Virus record (IMG/VR): IMGVR_UViG_3300047546_001583
Coordinates: 1 to 32,209 of that record
Reading direction: 5' to 3' (one strand)
Source of the DNA: a virus
DNA: 32,209 bases
How positions within the stretch are numbered: position 1 is the stretch's first letter; each line of letters starts with the position of its first letter. This document shows positions 27,168 through 32,209 of this stretch, piece by piece. The notes under the pieces were generated by a model. It was not told the DNA's origin. It saw only the letters and a list, made by a program, of their open reading frames with translations, and ran no database searches. A program made the translations under genes and the position numbers.

Positions 27168-27544
27168 TGTCTCCGTTCGACTTTGTTAATGCAATATCAC
27201 AAAGTAAAAAAGATTTGATGGAGGATCCGGCTATAGAAAGACTCTACCAGCCGTTTCTTGTTAACAAAGCACTTTCATACTTTCCTGATACAGCAATGTA
27301 TGCTAATGAGATGAATAGACGCCATCTCACTGACTCTAAGCTCCAATTCCAGTTTTTCCTAAATACAGTAAGACCTGCAAGGCGATTTGCAAAGTGGGTG
27401 AAGAAGCAAGAAGATGATGATCTTGCAGCTGTAATGGAATATTATGGATACGGTCCAGAAAAAGCTAAAAGCGCATTGTCAATCCTTTCTTCTGATCAGT
27501 TGATCACTATAAAACAAAAATTAGAAAAAGGTGGACAATCATGA
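27167..27544 (+). CDS. 62: Clamp loader small subunit (gp62-like)
   Basis: 125 residues, shorter than T4 gp62 (187). It is the non-ATPase subunit of the gp44/gp62 clamp loader. Visible features are MSPFDFVNAISQSKKDLMED at the start, YQPFLVNKALSYFPDTAMYANEMNR, and DVxx-like C-terminal helices. It lies between the membrane gene and regA, as expected from the 44-62-regA order, and overlaps regA by four bases. Confidence 0.85.
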   Translation: MSPFDFVNAISQSKKDLMEDPAIERLYQPFLVNKALSYFPDTAMYANEMNRRHLTDSKLQFQFFLNTVRPARRFAKWVKKQEDDDLAAVMEYYGYGPEKAKSALSILSSDQLITIKQKLEKGGQS

Positions 27545-27936
27545 ACAGTATTGACAGTCTAATAGAAGTTACTTTGACTTCTGAAGAGGACTTTCTTAAA
27601 ATCAAAGAAACATTGACACGGATCGGTGTCGCCTCTCGTAAAGACAAAAAGCTATTCCAGTCTTGCCACATCCTTCACAAGCAAGGTAAGTATTACATTG
27701 TCCATTTCAAAGAACTTTTTGCACTGGACGGTAAACCATCCAACTTCTCTGATGATGATGTTGCAAGAAGAAACACAATAGTTAATTTGTTGGCAGAGTG
27801 GGGACTAATTAGATTAGTCAATCCTCAAAAATCTAGCACACCAGTTGCTCCGTTCTCTCAAGTGAAAGTAATCACACACAAAGAGAAGGATGAGTGGGAG
27901 CTTGTAGCAAAATACAACATTGGAAAAAAGAGATAA
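27541..27936 (+). CDS. regA: RegA translational repressor
   Basis: 131 residues, T4 RegA is 122. RegA binds mRNA around start codons to repress many early genes, including the clamp-loader genes upstream. Visible features: LIEVTLTSEEDFLKIKETLTRIGVAS, SCHILHKQGKYYIVHFKELFALDGKPS, RRNTIVNLLAEWGLIRLVN. These match the RegA fold. Its start lies in the gp62 stop, which suits autoregulation in the same mRNA. Confidence 0.9.
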   Translation: MNSIDSLIEVTLTSEEDFLKIKETLTRIGVASRKDKKLFQSCHILHKQGKYYIVHFKELFALDGKPSNFSDDDVARRNTIVNLLAEWGLIRLVNPQKSSTPVAPFSQVKVITHKEKDEWELVAKYNIGKKR

Positions 27937-27942
27937 TGAATT

Positions 27943-28458
27943 ATGTGGGATATGCGGTTTCTTCAACTATGTGAGACAGTAGCATCGTGGTCTAAGGATC
28001 CTTCACGCCAGATTGGTAGCTGTATAGTAGATTCTCGTAAAAGAGTGGTTAGCATCGGATACAACGGGTTTCCAACCGGTGTTCATGACCATGAGCATCG
28101 ATATCAAGATAGAAATACTAAACTACTGTTTGTTTGCCATGCAGAACGGAATGCATTGGATAATAGTCCAGGTTCTGTTGATGGTGCCACTTTATACTCA
28201 ACTTTGTTTCCATGCAACGAGTGTGTGAAGTCCATAATCCAACGTGGTATCAGAAAAGTAGTTTCATTCCACCCAAAAAATTCAAGAGACGTGTTGTTTA
28301 ATTTTGAGGTCTCTCGTATAATGCTATCAGAGGCCGGTGTTGAGGTCTCTGAATACTTTTACAATGATTATGAAAGATGGAAAAATGGAACACACCAAGG
28401 AATCTATCCGCTCGCTGCTTCAACAGAACGTAATGAAGGTTGCATTCACAAAGACTGA
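27943..28458 (+). CDS. Deoxycytidylate (dCMP) deaminase
   Basis: 171 residues. Converts dCMP to dUMP for dTMP synthesis. Zinc deaminase motifs: CHAERNAL (about 65-72, catalytic Glu and zinc His) and FPCNEC (about 87-92, two zinc Cys). The N-terminus SKDPSRQIGSCIVD is typical. ATG 27943 is chosen; an internal ATG is possible. It overlaps the next gene by 74 bases in another frame. Confidence 0.93.
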   Translation: MWDMRFLQLCETVASWSKDPSRQIGSCIVDSRKRVVSIGYNGFPTGVHDHEHRYQDRNTKLLFVCHAERNALDNSPGSVDGATLYSTLFPCNECVKSIIQRGIRKVVSFHPKNSRDVLFNFEVSRIMLSEAGVEVSEYFYNDYERWKNGTHQGIYPLAASTERNEGCIHKD

Positions 28459-28648
28459 TGGAACTATTCGTGAAATGATTTGCACACTGCAAGAAAGCTT
28501 CACTATTCCTTACGAGAAGAAGACTGAGAAACAAAAGCCAGAGAACAACGATGTTCTCGCTGTATGGGATGTAGAGAAGCATGCATGGCGATCTTTCCGT
28601 GTAGATAGTGTCATTAGCGCTTTAGTAGTGGAGGCTCAAGATGTTTAA
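28385..28648 (+). CDS. DUF2693/WYL_2-like small protein
   Basis: 87 residues. It starts MEHTKESIRSLLQQNVMKVAF and continues TKTDGTIREMICTL, a pattern of a small SH3/Sm-like phage family (DUF2693, also called WYL_2-like), with VWDVEKHAWRSFRVDSV near the end. ATG 28385 has GGAAAA just upstream and fits the family; two upstream ATGs are possible. Role unknown. It overlaps the dCMP deaminase end by 74 bases. Confidence 0.75.
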   Translation: MEHTKESIRSLLQQNVMKVAFTKTDGTIREMICTLQESFTIPYEKKTEKQKPENNDVLAVWDVEKHAWRSFRVDSVISALVVEAQDV

Positions 28649-28868
28649 ACCACATCGCGGTTCTCAGAAACCATTCCTCAATGAAACTAATCACGGTGGT
28701 ATTAATCACTTCAAGTTGATTAAGTTCTTGCAAGACGCTCAGCGCAAATGCGAGGAAGCTGGAGAAGAGGATTCAGCATTCCGTTTAGAGATGCTTGTTG
28801 ATTATTTCACAAAAGATTACGAACCAGGTAAGCCATTGAAGTTTACTCCCACTGTTCTAGGATTCTAA
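28641..28868 (+). CDS. Hypothetical small protein
   Basis: 75 residues, overlapping the previous gene by eight bases. MFKPHRGSQKPFLNETNHGG then a helix HFKLIKFLQDAQRKCEEAGE and an end FTPTVLGF. No family recognised. Confidence 0.65.
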   Translation: MFKPHRGSQKPFLNETNHGGINHFKLIKFLQDAQRKCEEAGEEDSAFRLEMLVDYFTKDYEPGKPLKFTPTVLGF

Positions 28869-28906
28869 AAACATAAATAATTTCAAATGGATTATAAAGG
28901 AATTTG

Positions 28907-28927
28907 ATGGCTAAAGTAAAAAAGTAG
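28907..28927 (+). CDS. Six-codon open frame MAKVKK
   Basis: ATG 28907 follows AAAGGAAT at good spacing and ends in TAG at 28925-28927, eleven bases before a terminator hairpin. It may be a minimal leader peptide, the stub of a deleted gene, or chance. The strong ribosome site is the only support. Confidence 0.3.
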   Translation: MAKVKK

Positions 28928-28937
28928 TCAAATAGGT

Positions 28938-28972
28938 AAAGGCACACTGTCGAGAGACTTGTGCCTTTTTTT
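28938..28972 (+). terminator. Rho-independent terminator
   Basis: AAAGGCACA 28938-28946 with TGTGCCTTT 28960-28968, then a T run to 28972. It ends the 45-to-28868 replication operon before the PhoH-like gene. Confidence 0.85.
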
Positions 28973-29001
28973 GTTTCTAACTATAACAAAAAGGGTAGTC
29001 C

Positions 29002-29748
29002 ATGAGAAAACAGGCTAGAGTGTCTCAAGCATCCGTACATCCGTTCCCAGATCAACAAAACAAAAGAAAGCTGAAATTAAAATACGAAGACTTGCAATTA
29101 TTCGACCCTCTAACAAGAAACCAAAGAAAGTTTTACGAATTATACGAAGAAGGACATCAAGCTCTGATGTTACACGGAGCAGCTGGTACAGGAAAGACAT
29201 TCATTGCTGTATACAAAGCACTTGAAGAGATGATGAACAACCGTGGTAGCTATGATAAGGTTGTTATTGTTCGCTCTGTTGTACCGTCTCGAGAAATTGG
29301 ACACCTGCCTGGAGATGAAAAAGAAAAGACGGATGTATACCTAGCCCCTTACAAAGCAATATGCAAAGACCTATTCAATACTGATCAAGCATATGAAAGA
29401 TTGGTTGAGCAAAAGAATATTGAGTTTCTAATCACATCTTTTGTTCGTGGCATCACAATCGACAAGGCAATTATTATCGTGGATGAATGCCAGAACATGA
29501 ACTTCCAAGAGCTGAGCTCAATCATGACAAGGGTTGGTGAAGGATCAAGAATTCTATTCTGTGGAGACTTCAAACAAACAGACCTCAACAAAAAGCATGA
29601 TCAATCCGGTCTTAAAGACTTTGTACAGATCATTAATAGAATGCCATCATTCAGAAACATTGAATTTGATGTTGAAGATATTGTTAGAAGTAATTTGGTC
29701 AAGGAATTTATTGTTGCTAATTTGCATTTCCAAACAATAAAAAGTTGA
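29002..29748 (+). CDS. phoH: PhoH-like ATPase
   Basis: 248 residues. P-loop ATPase of the PhoH family, often found in marine phages. Walker A GAAGTGKT (about 59-66), VVIVRSVVPSREIGHLPGDEKEK, FVRGITIDKAIIIVDECQNM (Walker B) and SRILFCGDFKQTDL are all present. It is the core domain only, without the N-terminal PIN domain of PhoH2. Its cellular role is unsettled (RNA helicase or stress ATPase). Its 3' end overlaps the promoter for hsp20. Confidence 0.92.
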   Translation: MRKQARVSQASVHPFPDQQNKRKLKLKYEDLQLFDPLTRNQRKFYELYEEGHQALMLHGAAGTGKTFIAVYKALEEMMNNRGSYDKVVIVRSVVPSREIGHLPGDEKEKTDVYLAPYKAICKDLFNTDQAYERLVEQKNIEFLITSFVRGITIDKAIIIVDECQNMNFQELSSIMTRVGEGSRILFCGDFKQTDLNKKHDQSGLKDFVQIINRMPSFRNIEFDVEDIVRSNLVKEFIVANLHFQTIKS

Positions 29749-29775
29749 CTATTGTTTGTGGATCAGGTATAAATA
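29745..29775 (+). promoter_or_regulatory. Shared sigma-70 and late promoter for hsp20
   Basis: TTGACT 29745-29750, 17-base spacer, then TATAAATA 29768-29775, which serves both as a -10 (TATAAA) and as a gp55 late box. A 9-bp inverted repeat, CAAACAATA 29731-29739 and TATTGTTTG 29751-29759, flanks the -35. Confidence 0.8.
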
Positions 29776-29779
29776 GAAG

Positions 29780-29827
29780 TGCGCCGCCGTCAGGGGCGCA
29801 TTTTCTTAACCTTGCTTAATAGGAGGT
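29780..29827 (+). promoter_or_regulatory. Leader hairpins; second one hides the ribosome site (possible thermometer)
   Basis: Hairpin 1: TGCGCC 29780-29785 with GGCGCA 29795-29800, beginning at the predicted RNA start. Hairpin 2: ACCTT 29809-29813 with GAGGT 29823-29827, which covers most of the ribosome site AGGAGG (29821-29826) of hsp20. The weak five-pair stem (one G-U) could melt on heating. Confidence 0.5.
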
Positions 29828-29832
29828 CTTAA

Positions 29833-30387
29833 ATGACTACTGATACACTTAATGCGTTGGCAAACACATTTGCCTTTGGCCCTGGTTTCAAATTTGGAAC
29901 TAAGGATCTTGATAAATTCTTTGTTGGGTTTGATGACTCGTTCAACAAGCTCGCAAAACTTCACGACGAAGTAGCAAAGAATATCCCCAACTATCCCCCT
30001 TACAATATCAAAAAAGTAGAAGACAACAAGTACGTTGTTGAGCTGGCTGTTGCTGGTTTTGCAAAGTCTGATGTTGAAATTACTTTTGAAGATGGTAAGT
30101 TGATCGTTGCTGGTAAGGCTGCCGATGATAATGAAAATGAAAACTTCATCTACAAAGGAATTGCAAACCGTGCATTCAATCGCACATTTGTTCTCAACGA
30201 CCAAGTTGAGATTCAAAATGCTGAAATGTTGAACGGAATGCTGAAGATCTTTTTGGAGAGAATCATTCCAGAGCACAAAAAACCAAAGAAAATTGAGATC
30301 AATGAGAAGCCTGCAAAAGGCAAATCAAAAGATACCAAGCCTACGGGTGAGTTGCTGATGGAAGAAGCTCACGAACGAGGTCTATAA
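29833..30387 (+). CDS. Small heat-shock protein (Hsp20)
   Basis: 184 residues. The alpha-crystallin domain is at about residues 52-145: YNIKKVEDNKYVVELAVAGF, KSDVEITFEDGKLIVAGK, then GIANRAFNRTFVLNDQVEIQ and NGMLKIFLERIIPEHKK. It binds unfolding proteins and prevents clumping. T4-like marine phages often encode one. The C-terminal tail is lysine-rich. ATG 29833 is six bases after AGGAGG. The leader may control it by temperature. Confidence 0.93.
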   Translation: MTTDTLNALANTFAFGPGFKFGTKDLDKFFVGFDDSFNKLAKLHDEVAKNIPNYPPYNIKKVEDNKYVVELAVAGFAKSDVEITFEDGKLIVAGKAADDNENENFIYKGIANRAFNRTFVLNDQVEIQNAEMLNGMLKIFLERIIPEHKKPKKIEINEKPAKGKSKDTKPTGELLMEEAHERGL

Positions 30388-30395
30388 CAAGAACG

Positions 30396-30418
30396 GCCGG
30401 CCGCAATGGCCGGCTTTT
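30396..30418 (+). terminator. GC-rich hairpin terminator after hsp20
   Basis: GCCGGCC 30396-30402 pairs with GGCCGGC 30408-30414, then four T. The short T run makes it a weaker terminator; it may act as a stabilising 3' hairpin. Confidence 0.7.
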
Positions 30419-30433
30419 AATTTAAGGATTATT

Positions 30434-30733
30434 ATGAGTCTCTATATCGTTAGACTAATTACTGGTGAAGATTTGATTGGCGAGCTTGAAGTTACAAAAA
30501 CCAAAGACCACTCTCATACATACAAAATGACTAATGTTGGTATCGTTCAGCTTGTACCAACTAAGGATGGTGTTGGTATCTCTTTGTATCCATATGCACC
30601 CTATGCTGAAGAAAGTGAATTCACATTCAAAGAAGAGCATGTGATGACAACATACAAACCATCACTAGATCTTCAAAACAACTACAGCCGAATGTTTGGA
30701 TCTGGTATCCAAATCGCACAATCAATCAGATAA
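30434..30733 (+). CDS. Small beta-barrel (Sm-like) phage protein
   Basis: 99 residues. MSLYIVRLITGEDLIGELEV, then VQLVPTKDGVGISLYPYAPYAEESEFTF and a C-terminal NNYSRMFGSGIQIAQSI. The layout matches the protein at 2406 (GEDLIGE versus HEIIGEV; PYAPYAEE versus RYMPFAKD). Function unknown; could bind RNA or protein. It lies just before the polymerase promoter. Confidence 0.7.
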   Translation: MSLYIVRLITGEDLIGELEVTKTKDHSHTYKMTNVGIVQLVPTKDGVGISLYPYAPYAEESEFTFKEEHVMTTYKPSLDLQNNYSRMFGSGIQIAQSIR

Positions 30734-30736
30734 CAG

Positions 30737-30765
30737 TTGAATCTTTAACAGCTTTGCTGTATAAT
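30737..30765 (+). promoter_or_regulatory. Sigma-70 promoter for the DNA polymerase gene
   Basis: TTGAAT 30737-30742, 17-base spacer, TATAAT 30760-30765. ACAGC 30748-30752 and GCTGT 30756-30760 form a hairpin abutting the -10. Expected start near 30772, 18 bases before ATG 30790. Confidence 0.75.
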
Positions 30766-30789
30766 CATTCTCTTTACTGAGAAGGAAGT

Positions 30790-32209
30790 ATGAAGTTTTA
30801 CACAAACGTATTTGTTTACGGTGATAGTGTTTATGTGAGGGGATATGAGAACGGTAAGCGCTTCGAGTATCGTGACACATATCGCCCCTATCTCTTTGTA
30901 AACTCCAAAAACAAATCAGGATATTTCACTCTTTCTGGTCGCAACGTTGACAAGCTTGATTTCGATAGTGTGAAGAGTGCAAGAGAGTTTATGAGTAGCT
31001 ACGAGGATGTTACTGGGTTTAACATCTACGGTTCTACTCTTTACACTTACCAGGCAATATATGGACTATTCAAGGGTGAAGTAAACTACGATGTCGATTC
31101 AATCAATGTTGTATCACTTGACATTGAAACATCTACCCTCAATGGCTTTCCTAATATGGAATATGCTGATAAGGAAGTAATCACTCTTTCAATTCGTAAG
31201 AAAGGTAAGGTTGCTGTATTTGGTACACGTCCCTACAAAGCAAAGAGCGAAGATGTCACATACATCCAATGTAGAAACGAAGTCGATCTTCTTGAGAAGT
31301 TCTTAGAGGTATGGAATTCCAATAAATGGAAACCGGATGTTGTTACAGGCTGGAACGTGGAGTACTTTGATATTCCGTATCTGTATAGACGGATCTCAAA
31401 CGTACTTGGTGTCAAGCAAGCTAATAAACTCTCACCGTGGAACATCGTCAAAGAGCGTCAGATTGGTAAGGATCCAACAACACCTAAGGTATATGATCTG
31501 TACGGTATCTCTGTTCTTGACTACATGGCTCTTTATAAGAAGTTCTCCTATACACCGCAAGAGTCATACAAGCTAGATCACATTGCAGAATATGAGCTTG
31601 GTGAGAAGAAACTAGATTATTCTGAATATGAGTCGATGCATGAATTCTACATGCAAAACTTTGAGAAGTTTGTTGACTATAACATCCATGACGTTGTCTT
31701 AGTTGATAGATTAGAAGAGAAGTTAAAGTTCATTGAGCAAGTATTTGCGATTGCATATGATGCAAAGGTTAACTATGTCGATACATTCACTACTGTTCGT
31801 ATTTGGGATATCATTATCACCAACTATCTAATGGATCGTGGCATTGTTGTCGACCATGTTGAGCGTGGTGAGTTGGATGACAGACAAGAGGTTGATAGGG
31901 AGATGGGTCCGATTGTTGGTGCCTATGTGAAAGATCCTCAAGTTGGTTTGCATAACTGGGTTTGTTCGTTTGACTTGAACAGTCTCTATCCTCATCTGAT
32001 TATGCAATACAACATCAGCCCTGATACATTTGCTGGTATGAAGGATGACATTACAATCGAGAGATGTCTCAATAGGCAACTTGGTTCGGATCTTGAAGAA
32101 GAGATGAAGAATACTCAACTAACGCTATGTCCTAACGGCTCGATGTTCAGCAAGAAGGAAGTTGGTTTCCTTCCTACTTTGATGGAGAATATGTACAACG
32201 ACCGTACGG
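30790..32209 (+). CDS. 43: DNA polymerase (gp43-like, family B), cut off at the window end
   Basis: About 473 residues are visible; T4 gp43 has 898. ATG 30790 follows GAAGGAAG. The exonuclease motifs are in order: VSLDIET (Exo I, about residue 116), GWNVEYFDIPYL (Exo II, about 189-200) and YNIHDVVLVDRL (Exo III, about 297-308). The first polymerase motif FDLNSLYPHLI (motif A, about 395) and QYNISPDT follow. The frame is open to the window edge, so the polymerase C-terminal half is missing. It has its own promoter. Confidence 0.95.
   Translation, partial: MKFYTNVFVYGDSVYVRGYENGKRFEYRDTYRPYLFVNSKNKSGYFTLSGRNVDKLDFDSVKSAREFMSSYEDVTGFNIYGSTLYTYQAIYGLFKGEVNYDVDSINVVSLDIETSTLNGFPNMEYADKEVITLSIRKKGKVAVFGTRPYKAKSEDVTYIQCRNEVDLLEKFLEVWNSNKWKPDVVTGWNVEYFDIPYLYRRISNVLGVKQANKLSPWNIVKERQIGKDPTTPKVYDLYGISVLDYMALYKKFSYTPQESYKLDHIAEYELGEKKLDYSEYESMHEFYMQNFEKFVDYNIHDVVLVDRLEEKLKFIEQVFAIAYDAKVNYVDTFTTVRIWDIIITNYLMDRGIVVDHVERGELDDRQEVDREMGPIVGAYVKDPQVGLHNWVCSFDLNSLYPHLIMQYNISPDTFAGMKDDITIERCLNRQLGSDLEEEMKNTQLTLCPNGSMFSKKEVGFLPTLMENMYNDRT

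Noticed and set aside
29806-30276. Minus-strand 156-codon frame opposite hsp20
   Set aside because: It is the shadow of a clear Hsp20 gene, with no minus-strand promoter or ribosome site.
1-32209. CRISPR array, IS element or integrase
   Set aside because: No regularly spaced repeats, transposase or integrase features were seen.

Overview
The window is a 32.2 kb piece of a T4-superfamily myovirus genome that infects a Gram-negative bacterium. The evidence is the set of T4-type genes, all on the + strand: uvsY, uvsW, sigma factor 55, the 47/46 recombination nuclease, clamp 45, clamp loader 44/62, regA and polymerase 43, plus T4-type late promoters (TATAAATA). The genes are tightly packed with ATGA, TAATG and TTGA overlaps. 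A Gram-negative host is suggested by a lipoprotein signal, a D-Ala-D-Ala carboxypeptidase with a signal peptide, and many host-type sigma-70 promoters that all use a 17-base spacer. The exact host cannot be read from the sequence.

Layout. 1-485: end of a tail-tube-like structural gene. 487-8374: recombination and late-transcription block (uvsY, uvsW, 55, 47, 46), then peptide deformylase and two 7-deazaguanine genes (queE, queD). 8366-11756: small phage proteins of unknown function, one AbrB-like protein and an LPP20-like lipoprotein. 11740-18531: a large tRNA region that, with an outlying CAT tRNA at 8626, gives 28 tRNA genes covering all twenty amino acids. It also carries a peptidoglycan carboxypeptidase, an HNH endonuclease, a phosphoesterase, a 2OG-Fe(II) oxygenase and several structured non-coding elements. 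18621-19386: rubrerythrin, DUF2061 membrane protein and rubredoxin. 19407-24621: HNH protein, folE, small genes, a T-fold protein, a DpdA-like transglycosylase, DUF3310, a dUTPase/dCTP-deaminase-family protein and a glycosyltransferase. 24638-32209: replication block (45, 44, 62, regA, dCMP deaminase, phoH-like, Hsp20, 43).

How it works together. FolE, QueD and QueE convert GTP to 7-carboxy-7-deazaguanine, and the DpdA-like protein would exchange such a base into DNA, so this phage probably replaces some of its guanines. No QueC is visible here. The most unusual part is the tRNA region. Besides a full amino-acid set it holds four elements closed by inverted repeats, two of them flush against tRNA ends and one enclosing a tRNA-Asn. 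It has leucine tRNAs without the long variable arm, a tRNA-Arg whose first 45 bases are the coding end of an HNH gene, a candidate attenuator with a leader peptide, and promoters so close to the genes that the RNA should start at or inside them.
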